Position numbers and translations under genes: made by a program
Source: GCA-2686265 sp036010965
Lineage (GTDB): Bacteria; Planctomycetota; UBA1135; GCA-002686595
Reading direction: 5' to 3'
Assembly: GCA_036010965.1 (NCBI GenBank)
Contig: DASCMO010000011.1
Location: 1 to 64,000 of the forward strand
Length of the DNA stretch: 64,000 nt
The notes under the pieces: model-generated
Told to the model about the DNA's origin: nothing
Databases searched by the model: none
Seen by the model: only the letters and a program-made list of their open reading frames with translations
Shown here: piece by piece, positions 1 to 9,672 of the stretch
Position numbering within the stretch: position 1 is the first letter of the stretch
Layout: each line of letters opens with the position of its first letter

Positions 1-73
1 CGAGCCGATCTTGGAGCATACCAGGGGCCACGACCGAGGCGACTCGAAACCCGTTCCGAGGCGCGCAGAGTAG

Positions 74-181
74 TGCGACTCCGGAGACACCAAACACTAC
101 CAGGGCTGGTACCGCGACCCAGGCGGGCCCGGCGGCGCGAGCTTCAACCTCACCAACGGCCTGAGCGTCACCTGGCTCTGA
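74..181 (+). pseudogene. Remnant: C-terminal tail of a planctomycete-type surface protein
   Basis: The open frame encodes about 35 residues ending at a TGA at 179-181, with the recognisable segments HYQGWYRDPGGPGG and FNLTNGLSVTWL. From memory, this WYRDP...FNLTNGL pattern closes many large secreted or surface proteins of Planctomycetota. An in-frame TAG lies at 71-73 and there is no start codon, so this piece cannot be an intact gene. The other two frames upstream show nothing that continues the protein convincingly, so either several mutations have accumulated or a frameshift lies outside the window. The family link rests on the motif alone. Confidence 0.55.
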
Positions 182-238
182 TCCTCACCTGACCCTGAGC
201 CCCGCGGGGTTCCGAGGTCGTTCTGCTCCGGGCTTTGA

Positions 239-3200
239 TCAGCGCGCCGGCGGGGCGACCTCGCGGATGACCGCGCCGTCGTCCGGCGAGAGGACCAGCA
301 GGGCGATGCGTTGGATGTTCGCCTCGGAGGTGCCCGAGACGGAGATGTAGTCGAATCGCCCTCGCAGGTCCGTGTAGCCGTCCTTGTGGAAGCGCACGCT
401 GTCCCCGGTACGCGTGTAGACCTTGACGTAGACGGCCTGAATCGGCGCGCCGGTCGTCGCGTGGGTCACCTTTATCTGGCCGTGGGCTTCGATCACCTGC
501 ACCGCCAGGGAATTCGCGTAGCGCGCCTCCCGGCGCACGATCCCTCCCCCGCGCACCTCGACGAGGACGTTGGCACGAGCGAACTCCTCGGGCATCTCTA
601 CGCGTGTGACGCCGTCGGCGCGTTCCATGGTGAGGACCGTTCGACGGTTGGGCTGGACGAAGGCGAAGTCCCCCGCGCTCTGCTTGACGAAGGGACTGGT
701 CGAGAACAGGAACTCGACGTCCAGGGCGTAGAACCGAAGCTCGCAGGTCTCCAGGCCGCTGTGACGCAGCTCGATCCCGCTCTCTTTCAGGGACAGCTCA
801 AGTGCCGGCTCGCTTGCCACCAAGGCCTCGGTCTCAGCGCCGTCTTCCATGGTCGGATCCGTCGCCGCGCCTTGCGCTTCGTCCAGATGGCGGATGACGG
901 TCCGGAACCGATCCCGCCAGTGAGGCACGGGGTGGTCGAGGTAGGCCTGCGCTATGTCTCGCGCCAGGGCGTGGTCGACGGTGAAGAAGTCCAGGTAGGC
1001 CCGCATGTAGTCGTACTGGATGCGCGCGGGGAGAGCGTTGGGATCCACGCGCGCGAAGGCCTCCCGCGCGCCGGCGACGCGATCCTGGAGCAGCATGAAG
1101 GTGCAGACGCTCATCCAGTCGCCGTCGTCGAGCACGGCACGATGTGCCAGGACGTCGAGCAGTCGCTCGTACTGCTGTTTCACGTCCACGTTGGTGATCT
1201 CGCGCTTTCCACCGAAGGGGTGGGCGCGGGCATTGACCAGCGGTGCGTACTCGACGCGCTCGAACGAACGCCTCACGATGGGGTCGATCTCGAGCAGGGG
1301 CGAGGAGAGAGCCGCGCCGCAGCGGGCGACGAAGGCGCTCGCGTGGCGCAGGTACTCTCCTGCAGCGGGCGCGTCGCCATGGTGGAGGGCGTAGGACCAG
1401 AGACCGTCGTGGTAGACGAGGCGCCCGCGCAGGAGCCCCAGGGTGCGCCGGTAGAACTCTGCATCGCGCATCCGCCAGGCGATGCGCTGCAAGTCGAGAG
1501 CTTGCAGGTTTACTCCGTCGAGATACGTCAGGACTGCCTCGGCCGAAGCTTGTTGGGAGACGTATTCCCAAGAGGCTTCGTCAACGGCCGCGCGTTCGGC
1601 GTTGACCGTCAGCGTGCGGCTCTCGGCGAAGGCCACCAGGTCACCACCCTCTGCGACGTGTGCCGGGTAGTGGAGGAACTCACCCGGTTGGGGGAAGTAG
1701 AAGGCGTACTCGAGGGTGGCGGTGCCGTAGGCGCCGACCTCGAGCGGGACACCGCTCGTCGCGCGACCAGCGAGGAGGGGCAAGGCACCCTCGGGGATCT
1801 GGTATAGCACCTCGAACTGGTGGGCAGTCTCGGTCGGGTTTGTGATCACGATCCGGCAGCCGTAGGCGACGCCGGCTTCCAGATCTCCTCGCACGAAGGC
1901 CTCGACGCGCTGACCGTCCTCGATGCGGTAGCGCTCGTCTCCTCGGTAGAGATCCTGGGCCACCAGGACGCGCGGGGCGTCGCTCGACACCTCGGCGTCG
2001 ACGAGAGCCTTGCGGACCAGGAGCAGAGGGGACGCCGCAGTGATCTCCACGCTCCCCTCGCGGTTGGCGACCTCGTGCTCACCATCCTTGAAAGGCAGGT
2101 CCAGGAGGGCCAAGGCCAGCAGCATCTCGTTGAGGTTTCCCGTGGCCAGAGGGAAGTTCTTGGAGAGGAAGGGGGTATCGACCCCACGCTCTGCAAAATC
2201 CAGCCAGAACTCGTGCACCCCCAGCAGGTCGGGCCCTTGCTGTGCGATGGTCCGGCGCCAGTAGTTGCTCTCCACGTGGCGCTCCGTGTCGCGCAGCTGC
2301 ATATGCAGTCCAGGACGTCCAGCCCGCAGTCCGAGGTCGAAGTCACTCGCCCCCGTGATGAGACTCTCGGCGTCCTGGAGCTCAGGCTCCCGCTCCTCGC
2401 TGTCCACGTAGCCCAGGGCTCCTAGCTTTCCATCCCCAGCGCTACCCCCTCCACCCCCACCTGGGGGCCCCGCAGGCCCTGGTGTCGAGGGACCTTTCCG
2501 TTGGGACTCCACCGCCCGTTCTATCTCTGCTGCGAAAAAGGACTCCTGCAGGATGCCTAGCTCCAGCGCAGTTCCGAGGAGGATCTCCTCGAAGATCCGT
2601 GACCGTTCCGCGGGCGGAGTGGGGTCGAGTTCGACGAGCTCGCGGAGGTGTCGCTCGATGGCGGAGGCGACGCTCCAGTAGCGCTCGGCGAGCAGGGCGC
2701 GCTCCAGAACGTTCAGCTGTCCGAAGGCCCAGGGCTCGATGTAATCCGAGAGGACTTCCTCGAGCAGCCAGCGGTCAAGGAAGGTGCGGTCAATCTTGTT
2801 CAAGAGGAGGGGCTTCGCGACTGAATCAAAGAACTCGCGGTCCTTGTTCCATAGGAAAAGGTGTAGTTCGTGGGAGGCGTGCTCCGAGTAGAGCGAGCGT
2901 TTCTGTGCATCGTCGAGTTCCGGCCACTCCAAAAGGAACGCGAAGGCCTCAAGGCCGGCGTCGGGGCGGCGAGTGCGGAACAGGCGGAACACGTCGGAGA
3001 GGCTGTCGTAGATCTCCAGGTCCTCCTGGGTGGGGGCGGTGACCGTGACGCTCTGATCTGTAGCGATGAAATCGATTCGCCGCTCTTCGAGCAGGTGGCG
3101 GTCCATGGCGAGGCTCTCGGACAGGCGACCGTCCCGCGGCACAAAAGTGCGCCAGGGCAGGGTCGTATCAGCCTGTGCGATTCCCATGCGGTCCAGGGCA

Positions 3201-6200
3201 AGCACCCGGATGTGTTGCCCTGTTCCGAGCTGGGCCAACGGGATGCGGAGTGTGCCGTCGTCGTTGGGGCGCAGATTGACCAGGATCCAGGAGGCGTCGG
3301 GGAGGAAGTCGAGGTTGGCGAAGGTCGCCGGATGGAGCGTGGTCGGGACACCAACAGATGCGCGTCCGCCGGACGCTCCCTTACTGCGCCTTCCCCCCGC
3401 GCGCCCTCCGAAGTGACCGCCGCCTCCACCGCCGATTCCGATCACGTCAGCTAGGACGTTCACCGCCCAGGGGTTGAGCAGGACTCCAGGGCGATCGAGC
3501 ATGTTGCCGGGGAAAACTTCGGCGTAGCGCCGCTCGAGCACATAGCGGTACTCGTCGCTGATGGTTCGACCCGACTGGTAGTCGGTGGCGGCACGGGCTA
3601 CTCGGTGTCGCTGTGGCTCCCGGTTGCTCTGAAAACGCAGCCCGCCAACTCCGTCGTAGGGGGAGGCGTAGCGGTTGGCCAGCACGTGGACGCGGGTGGC
3701 CGGCGTCGGGCCCTTGACCTCCACCACCAGCTCCTCGCCTTCCACACGGAGGGGCGCCAGCTGCAGGGGGCGCCGCGGCGACGCCTCCAGCCAGCGGTCA
3801 CGGCCCAGAGCCCACCCTTGAAGGACCTCGCCGGCCGTGACACGCACGCCGATGCGCTGGTCGCTCTCGTGGAGGAGCAGTTCGAAGTTTCCTGCCGGGA
3901 GGTCGCGCAGCTCGAGGTAGCCGCTCTCCAGAGCCAGGTGCTGGGAGCGGTCGTGGGCGTAGATGCCCGAACGGACCTCGATCAGGGATGCGACCTTGCT
4001 GTCAGCCGTAGAGGCGCTTCCTCCGTAGGGCACCCGCAGGGTGCTACCGGTGGCACCTTGGAGCTCGCTCGCCATACGCCGCGTTGTGGGGAGCAGACGC
4101 CACCCACCGTGGCCGGCCGGCAGCCCCGATGCGCGCAGGGTGGAGATGCCGTCCAGTGCTCCCAGATGCACTCTGCTGTCGTCGTCGGTGCGCAGCGCGA
4201 CCTCGATCTGATCGGTGTAGGCGGGGTGGTCCATGGAGACGCTGACCGAGGCCCCGGGGCGAGGCTCTCCGTTCTTTCCGAGCACTTCTATGAACCAGCC
4301 CGAGTCGTCCTTGCCGAGCAGTGGGCAGTTGGTCTGGGCGGTGGTCTCGATGCGGTTGAGGAGAAAGGTCGTGGGGGGGCTTGTCAGCTGAACCGGATCG
4401 CCTACCGCCATGGTCTCCACCCGGCCGCGGAGTCGCACGCTGAGTTCGACCGTCCCCGGGGGGATCTGGATATCTCCGACCCACTCGCGGTCAGAGGCCA
4501 ACTCGAGGTCGCGCATTTGCAGGGTCGCTCCGGCACCGTCGGCGCGGGTGCTGGAGATCTCTAGTACGGTCTCTTCGAGCAAGGAGAGGGCGACCACCTC
4601 GTCCGCCAGAGTGAGTCGTGGCCTTAGCAGGAGTTGCGCCTGGTTTCCCGCCAGGAGGGCCTCGCGGTCCATCAGCATTCCCGCCTCCAGCGCATATTGC
4701 TCCTTGCGGTGCTGGAAGCTGTCCAGCGAGCACCGCGCACCGCTCGTGAGGATCACGCTGTGCTTACCCGGATCCGTGGAGTAGGGGACGTATATCTCTC
4801 CACCTTCTTCGGCTGCGTACTCTCTGCCCCCGAAGTACAGGGTCGCGTCGGGACAGGGCCGCCCGCGCTCGTCCAGCACCCTGAAGGCGTGGCCAGCTGC
4901 GCTCCGCCGCTCCCGCAGCTGGAGGCGTCCCTTGCTAATCACTGCGCGGCTCGACAGGCCGCTGCCGATGAACTCGATCACGAAGATCCCGGGCCGGTCG
5001 AGTTCGGGGAAGTCGAAAGTGCGCCTCACTCGGCGCAAGGAGTTGTCGTCGTAGTCGTGCGTGGCCTCCTGGCCGGCCACCAGACCATCGAGAGGGATGG
5101 TCGCATTCACCTCGCGTCCGTTGGCGCGGTAGAAGGCAAAGGCGTCGATCTCGAAGACCTTGACGAGAAGCGTGGAGACGTTCTTCAGGTCCACGTCGAT
5201 CGACACCGGATCCGCCGCGGCGAAGCGTGTGGGCTGGGTGGGTGGGAAGGAGATCTCGACGCGCTGGCGTAGCGCCTCGTAGGCGGCGGGGTCATCGAGG
5301 AGCGAGTACCATCGTTCCATGTCTCCGAGACCGAGCAGGATCTTGGTCTCGGCGAAGAGGAGCGCCAGGAGTCGATCGGAGACGGTGTCTCTGAAGGCAT
5401 CGTAGTTCGAATCGTGGGCGAAGAAGTGCTGGAGGTAGGCGCGCAGCAGCTGCTCGTCGTCTCCTCCTTTGCCGAGGGTGGTCGCGTGCTGACCGGATCC
5501 TTGGATCACCTCTTCGTTGCGGTGGCGGCGGCGATGTTCGGGGTTGGTCCACGAGCTCGTGCGGGGCAGCGCCAACCAGGCCAGGAAGCGACCCCGGTCC
5601 ATGCTTCCGAGGGCCATGTCATGGCGCAGGCGGTGCCCGAGGACGTGGGCCTTGAGGCCGTTGTGGACCGGTGTCAGGCGTCCGACGAAGGACTGCAAAC
5701 GTTCTAGATAGGCTTCACGCTCTGCGACGTCTTCGCTCCAGTTGACGTCGGCGCTCGGCGCAAGGCGCGCGAGATAGGCCGTCACGAAGGCCTGCTCGTT
5801 CAAGAGCGACGGGCGCAGGTGGGCGCACTCGTCGAGTTGCTCCTGTAGCAGGTGCTGGTGGATTTTCAGCGCTCCGAAGCCTTTGCTCTCGCGCGTGGCG
5901 AGTTCGCGTACGACGAGGCTTGGTAGGCCCCTGAGGATCGGGTGGGACAGACGGGAGAGCAGTTCGCGAAGCTGACCATCGGTCAGGTTGCGCGTGGCCA
6001 GCCCGGGGAGCATCGAGTCCGCGAAGCCGCGTAAGCTGTCCCCATACCGGTCGAATGCGCGGCGAGTCAGGGTCTCGTGGGAGATCAATGTCGGGTCGAG
6101 GCGCGAGGGGAGGGGGGCCTCGTCTCCCGGAACCTGGCGCTGGTGGTTGAAGGTCAGGCCAAAGCGCTTGCGCAGGAATTCGTAGGTGGAGCCGGGCTGT

Positions 6201-6487
6201 TTATCGGCTCGCAGCAGCGCCTGACGGTTCTCGATCTCGTCGACCCGTCCACCTCGTCCATGGCGCTGGATCCAGGTTGTCAGGAGATCGTCAACCGCAT
6301 CCAGGTCGCGCGCGTGCTGCCGCTCGAGGCAGTGGAAGAAGTAGTACTCACTAGTCCCTGGCACGAGCTGTTCGAGGACCACCCCTCGATCGGGGGCGAG
6401 GGCGAAGTCCTCCAGAAAACCGATCGGGTTGTCCTGTGCAGTGGCCGGGGTGGCAAGTAGGACGAGCAGGAGCAGTGCTTGTTGCAT
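239..6487 (-). CDS. Giant secreted protein with macroglobulin-like beta domains
   Basis: This 2082-residue protein begins with a clean signal peptide (MQQALLLLVLLATPATAQ), so it is exported. Residues roughly 400-1000 contain several beta-rich stretches that resemble the MG domains of bacterial alpha-2-macroglobulins: a segment ending in VFEIDAFAFYRANGREVN, then PGIFVIEFIGSGLSSRA followed by KGRLQLRE. No thioester motif (CGEQ or CLEQ) is visible, so covalent trapping of proteases is not supported. Two glycine runs occur, one in the middle (GIGGGGGGHFGGRAGG) and one near residue 1380 (PGGGGGGSAG), probably linkers. The last 100 residues look like a carboxypeptidase-regulatory or Big-like fold (TGAPIQAVYVKVYTRTG). 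The gene is divergent from msrB and stands alone. Function is unknown; a macroglobulin-like surface protein is the best guess. Confidence 0.75.
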   Translation of the reverse strand: MQQALLLLVLLATPATAQDNPIGFLEDFALAPDRGVVLEQLVPGTSEYYFFHCLERQHARDLDAVDDLLTTWIQRHGRGGRVDEIENRQALLRADKQPGSTYEFLRKRFGLTFNHQRQVPGDEAPLPSRLDPTLISHETLTRRAFDRYGDSLRGFADSMLPGLATRNLTDGQLRELLSRLSHPILRGLPSLVVRELATRESKGFGALKIHQHLLQEQLDECAHLRPSLLNEQAFVTAYLARLAPSADVNWSEDVAEREAYLERLQSFVGRLTPVHNGLKAHVLGHRLRHDMALGSMDRGRFLAWLALPRTSSWTNPEHRRRHRNEEVIQGSGQHATTLGKGGDDEQLLRAYLQHFFAHDSNYDAFRDTVSDRLLALLFAETKILLGLGDMERWYSLLDDPAAYEALRQRVEISFPPTQPTRFAAADPVSIDVDLKNVSTLLVKVFEIDAFAFYRANGREVNATIPLDGLVAGQEATHDYDDNSLRRVRRTFDFPELDRPGIFVIEFIGSGLSSRAVISKGRLQLRERRSAAGHAFRVLDERGRPCPDATLYFGGREYAAEEGGEIYVPYSTDPGKHSVILTSGARCSLDSFQHRKEQYALEAGMLMDREALLAGNQAQLLLRPRLTLADEVVALSLLEETVLEISSTRADGAGATLQMRDLELASDREWVGDIQIPPGTVELSVRLRGRVETMAVGDPVQLTSPPTTFLLNRIETTAQTNCPLLGKDDSGWFIEVLGKNGEPRPGASVSVSMDHPAYTDQIEVALRTDDDSRVHLGALDGISTLRASGLPAGHGGWRLLPTTRRMASELQGATGSTLRVPYGGSASTADSKVASLIEVRSGIYAHDRSQHLALESGYLELRDLPAGNFELLLHESDQRIGVRVTAGEVLQGWALGRDRWLEASPRRPLQLAPLRVEGEELVVEVKGPTPATRVHVLANRYASPYDGVGGLRFQSNREPQRHRVARAATDYQSGRTISDEYRYVLERRYAEVFPGNMLDRPGVLLNPWAVNVLADVIGIGGGGGGHFGGRAGGRRSKGASGGRASVGVPTTLHPATFANLDFLPDASWILVNLRPNDDGTLRIPLAQLGTGQHIRVLALDRMGIAQADTTLPWRTFVPRDGRLSESLAMDRHLLEERRIDFIATDQSVTVTAPTQEDLEIYDSLSDVFRLFRTRRPDAGLEAFAFLLEWPELDDAQKRSLYSEHASHELHLFLWNKDREFFDSVAKPLLLNKIDRTFLDRWLLEEVLSDYIEPWAFGQLNVLERALLAERYWSVASAIERHLRELVELDPTPPAERSRIFEEILLGTALELGILQESFFAAEIERAVESQRKGPSTPGPAGPPGGGGGGSAGDGKLGALGYVDSEEREPELQDAESLITGASDFDLGLRAGRPGLHMQLRDTERHVESNYWRRTIAQQGPDLLGVHEFWLDFAERGVDTPFLSKNFPLATGNLNEMLLALALLDLPFKDGEHEVANREGSVEITAASPLLLVRKALVDAEVSSDAPRVLVAQDLYRGDERYRIEDGQRVEAFVRGDLEAGVAYGCRIVITNPTETAHQFEVLYQIPEGALPLLAGRATSGVPLEVGAYGTATLEYAFYFPQPGEFLHYPAHVAEGGDLVAFAESRTLTVNAERAAVDEASWEYVSQQASAEAVLTYLDGVNLQALDLQRIAWRMRDAEFYRRTLGLLRGRLVYHDGLWSYALHHGDAPAAGEYLRHASAFVARCGAALSSPLLEIDPIVRRSFERVEYAPLVNARAHPFGGKREITNVDVKQQYERLLDVLAHRAVLDDGDWMSVCTFMLLQDRVAGAREAFARVDPNALPARIQYDYMRAYLDFFTVDHALARDIAQAYLDHPVPHWRDRFRTVIRHLDEAQGAATDPTMEDGAETEALVASEPALELSLKESGIELRHSGLETCELRFYALDVEFLFSTSPFVKQSAGDFAFVQPNRRTVLTMERADGVTRVEMPEEFARANVLVEVRGGGIVRREARYANSLAVQVIEAHGQIKVTHATTGAPIQAVYVKVYTRTGDSVRFHKDGYTDLRGRFDYISVSGTSEANIQRIALLVLSPDDGAVIREVAPPAR

Positions 6488-6676
6488 GGGAGACCGGTCG
6501 AGGGGGTGTGGGGAGAGATCAGAACGGACGTCAAGGGCAGAGGTTCACTCCCTGGAACGTCGCCATCTTTGCGCCTGTTGGCGGCGAATCGACTCCTTCT
6601 TCCGGCTTTCCGGCCCACGGGCTCTCAACGCATGCCTCTTCCCTCCAGAGCGAAGTGCATTATCCTCGGATCTGCC

Positions 6677-7204
6677 ATGTCCCAGATCACCCGCTCCGCA
6701 CCCCTCGTGCTCCTCGCCTCGAGCCTCTGGCTGTCCTCATGCAGCCGGACCGAGATCGTGAGGGAGCGTCAACCCGAACCCGCCGCCGTGATGACCAGCT
6801 CTGAACCCGCCACTCGTTACAACGAGCTCTCATCCGACGAGCAGCGCGTGATCCTCCACAAGGGAACCGAGCGAGCTGGCGTCGGCGTGTACACCGACAA
6901 CGCCGCCGCGGGCCTCTACGTCTGCCGCCAGTGCAACGCGCCGCTCTACCGCTCCGAGGACAAGTTTGAAAGCCACTGCGGCTGGCCGAGCTTCGACGAC
7001 GAGATCGAGGGCGCCGTCATACGGCACACCGACGCCGACGGCCGGCGGACCGAGATCGTCTGCGCTAACTGCGACGGCCACCTCGGACACGTGTTCCTGG
7101 GCGAGCGCTTCACCGAGAAGGACACGCGCCACTGCGTGAATTCGATCTCGATGACATTCGTTCCGGCCGGCGAGGAGCCTGCCCCTGTGATCGTCATCAA
7201 CTGA
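6677..7204 (+). CDS. msrB: Peptide-methionine (R)-S-oxide reductase, lipoprotein form
   Basis: MsrB reduces the R-epimer of methionine sulfoxide in oxidised proteins. The ATG at 6677 gives 175 residues; the first 22 form a lipoprotein signal ending LWLSSC, with the lipidated Cys at 22, so the enzyme is probably anchored on the outer side of a membrane. Zinc ligands are two CxxC pairs (C83/C86 and C129/C132). The catalytic cysteine is C153 in RHCVNSISM, matching the family's RxCxNS motif. The frame stays open further upstream, but that extension has no signal sequence and starts inside the divergent intergenic region. A TATCCT hexamer at 6661 could be a -10 box, but it would leave a very short leader. 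Confidence 0.93.
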   Translation: MSQITRSAPLVLLASSLWLSSCSRTEIVRERQPEPAAVMTSSEPATRYNELSSDEQRVILHKGTERAGVGVYTDNAAAGLYVCRQCNAPLYRSEDKFESHCGWPSFDDEIEGAVIRHTDADGRRTEIVCANCDGHLGHVFLGERFTEKDTRHCVNSISMTFVPAGEEPAPVIVIN

Positions 7205-7257
7205 CGATTAGCTCCAGCGACTTCGATTTCTCCGTGCTGCTCCGGAGGGGAGTCAGG

Positions 7258-9672
7258 TCAGCGGTAGACTTCGATCTCCGAGAATCCCAGGGCGGCGTTC
7301 CCAAGGACGCCGTTCAGGGCGCCGGTGATGCGGATCTCGATGCTGCGGATGCGTTGGGTGCGCGGCAGCTGGATCAAGGTCTTCGTCATGGGGTCGGGAT
7401 CCATCTTGAAGGGCAGGCTGTCCTGATCGTTGATGACGAGCTCGCCGCGGAAGGGGCGCTGGAAACCGGCGTACATGGGGGCGGGCCAGCCATGAGTGAG
7501 GGCGATCGTGCGTCCGCGGATCGAACGTCTCAGGGCAATCTTCACCCAGGGGTTCTCATCGGTCACCAGGCTGTGCCAGCGGGTACCGTAGTTCCCATCG
7601 ACGGCCTTTTCATGTTCCTCTCCGGGGATATGGGAGGAGGAGAGGGTCACTGCGTTGGCGTTCCGGAGCATGTTCTCTCGTACGCGGGCCGGGTACGCGA
7701 GCTGATCGACGCTCACCACGTCCTTGACCTCGATCAACATCGCGTCCGAGGCTAGCTCGACCTCTTGGCCCAGCACACCAGGGCCTTCCGGCTCCAGCAC
7801 GCATTTCACGCGCGCGTAGACCAGCCAGTTACCATTGGCCGAAAAACGGTGTTGGATGGCGTGGCGCTGCGCCCCGGCGGGGCTCTCGGGGTCGCACATC
7901 ACCCTGACGATCCGTTCCTGTTTCGCTCCCGGGAAGTCGCGCATGGCGAGGTAATCGACGTACCTGATGTGGGGCCCGCGGCCCTCTTGCCCGACCCACT
8001 CCATCGCGGAGACCCGCTGCTTGGAGAGGCTCTCGATCCAGATGACGGCCGGTGTGTCACCAGTTGCGCGCAGGTGGACCTCGGCCTCGGGGAAGTCTGG
8101 TGTCTGCCACGAGGGGGCGGTCTGTCGCCCGGCGCTTCCGGTAATGCTCACCGTCGCACGCGCCAGGAAGAGCAGGGCCAGTTCGGTTTCCACGTGTCCG
8201 GAGGCCTCGGACCAGGTCCCCGCAGGCGACTGCCACTTCAACAGCTGGTCCGCCCCCTCCCAGTACCAATCGCGCCTTGCCACGACTGGCGTGCCGAGCA
8301 GGCCGCCGACCCGTTCCATTCCGTAGATACTGAAAAAGGTGTGGTGACCCGACCCGTGACCGACGTTCGTGTGCCACTGGAAGTTCTCGTCCAGCCACCC
8401 CAGCCCGCTCCTCATGCCCGTCACCATGGGACCCTTCAGGCGGGGGAGGACCCGGTTGCCAGCTTCTTGACTCACGATGAGGAGCATGCTCACGCCTGCG
8501 ACGGTCATCGAGCTCGAGGGGGCGCCGCCGGGCGTGTAGGCGAAGCCCCGTGGTTCGACCGCCCGACCAGTGCGCGGCTTCCCGTCCGATGGGCCCTGGC
8601 AGGCGAGGGCGCCCCTGGCCACGGTCGACCAGAGACTTGGCTTGACGTTGACGCCGGCATGGGCCGCCGACCGCAGGGCAAGGGCTGCGAAGAGAGCGTT
8701 CGACAGGTCTCCCCGCTCATGCTGAGAGTTGTAGCCATCCATGGAGTAGCGGAAGAGCCCGTCGGGCATCACGCTTTCCTCCATCACGCGCACCAGCTCG
8801 CGGATTCGGTCCTTGTCACCCTCGTGGTCCATCTCGGCCAGGGCCAGGATCTTCGCCGCGCACGAGTACACGGCGGAGTTATCGTGCGCCAGGAGGAACG
8901 CGCGGCCGCACTGAATGGCTGGGTGGCTGGGGCGCAGGCCGCATTTGAGGAGTGTGTATAGCCGGAAGGCCGTGTTGCCAGGCGTGGTTCCGTGGTGGCC
9001 GCCCCAGGAACCATCGATCAGCTGGCGGTCTAGGAAGTATTGAACGCCGCGGTCGATGGCCGCGGCGACAGCTGCGGGCTTCCCTTTCCGCCAGGGGCCC
9101 ATGCGAAAGCCCCAGCCGCCCTCACCGTTGACGACCTTGACGAGCAGGTGGTTCGTGCCTTCCTTCATGGGCAGCACGAGCGCCTCGTCGTAGAGGTTCA
9201 CGCCTCGGCCGACGGCGCGTTGGATGAGCAGTTGGCCGTTGAGCCAGACCTTCACGCCGTCGTCGCTGCCCAGATGGATGCGCACGTCCCGGTCCGAGCC
9301 CAGCAAGGCCGTGCGGTAGAGGTAGGCAGCCGAGAGATTCTCCCACCCGGGCTTGCCCGGTACCTCGCCGAGCAGACCCTTGAATTCGATCTGGCCCACG
9401 TCGAGGGCCGTGCTGCCCCGCGCGACCTCGCGCCAGCCCACGTTGAGGTCTTCCTCGCCGCGGAAGACCTGGCTGAGGTCTGGCCCATCGCGCCCTTGCC
9501 GCATCAGCGAGAGCGTCAACTCCGGAGGGTGCCGCTTGTCCAGGTTGGCGTGGCCTGCGGCATGCTCGAAGGGACCCGTGGCGTGCCACGGCCCCCAGCG
9601 CTGAGCCCAGGATTGCCCGCAGAGCAGTGCGAGAGTAGCTGCGTAAACAGGCAGATTGGACAGACCCTGCAT
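7258..9672 (-). CDS. Secreted alpha/alpha-toroid (squalene-cyclase-like) protein with discoidin domain
   Basis: An 804-residue protein with an N-terminal signal peptide (AATLALLCGQSWAQ). Three parts can be seen. Residues about 30-200 form a beta domain with the pattern SDDGVKVWLNGQLL...GGWGF, common in planctomycete secreted proteins. Residues about 205-500 have prenyltransferase/squalene-cyclase-like helical repeats (FLDRQLIDGSWGGHHGTT, WQSPAGTWSEASGHVETELA). The C-terminal 150 residues look like an F5/8 type C (discoidin) carbohydrate-binding domain (AVDGNYGTRWHS ... IEIRITGAL). No DXDD-type cyclase motif is visible, so cyclase activity is unlikely; binding or processing of an extracellular polymer is a more reasonable inference. 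It converges with msrB. Confidence 0.75.
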   Translation of the reverse strand: MQGLSNLPVYAATLALLCGQSWAQRWGPWHATGPFEHAAGHANLDKRHPPELTLSLMRQGRDGPDLSQVFRGEEDLNVGWREVARGSTALDVGQIEFKGLLGEVPGKPGWENLSAAYLYRTALLGSDRDVRIHLGSDDGVKVWLNGQLLIQRAVGRGVNLYDEALVLPMKEGTNHLLVKVVNGEGGWGFRMGPWRKGKPAAVAAAIDRGVQYFLDRQLIDGSWGGHHGTTPGNTAFRLYTLLKCGLRPSHPAIQCGRAFLLAHDNSAVYSCAAKILALAEMDHEGDKDRIRELVRVMEESVMPDGLFRYSMDGYNSQHERGDLSNALFAALALRSAAHAGVNVKPSLWSTVARGALACQGPSDGKPRTGRAVEPRGFAYTPGGAPSSSMTVAGVSMLLIVSQEAGNRVLPRLKGPMVTGMRSGLGWLDENFQWHTNVGHGSGHHTFFSIYGMERVGGLLGTPVVARRDWYWEGADQLLKWQSPAGTWSEASGHVETELALLFLARATVSITGSAGRQTAPSWQTPDFPEAEVHLRATGDTPAVIWIESLSKQRVSAMEWVGQEGRGPHIRYVDYLAMRDFPGAKQERIVRVMCDPESPAGAQRHAIQHRFSANGNWLVYARVKCVLEPEGPGVLGQEVELASDAMLIEVKDVVSVDQLAYPARVRENMLRNANAVTLSSSHIPGEEHEKAVDGNYGTRWHSLVTDENPWVKIALRRSIRGRTIALTHGWPAPMYAGFQRPFRGELVINDQDSLPFKMDPDPMTKTLIQLPRTQRIRSIEIRITGALNGVLGNAALGFSEIEVYR

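Noticed and set aside
311..1807. Long plus-strand open frame of about 500 codons opposite the giant secreted protein
   Set aside because: It is antisense to a gene with a clear signal peptide and domain pattern. Its translation shows no family motif, and long antisense frames are expected at this GC content.
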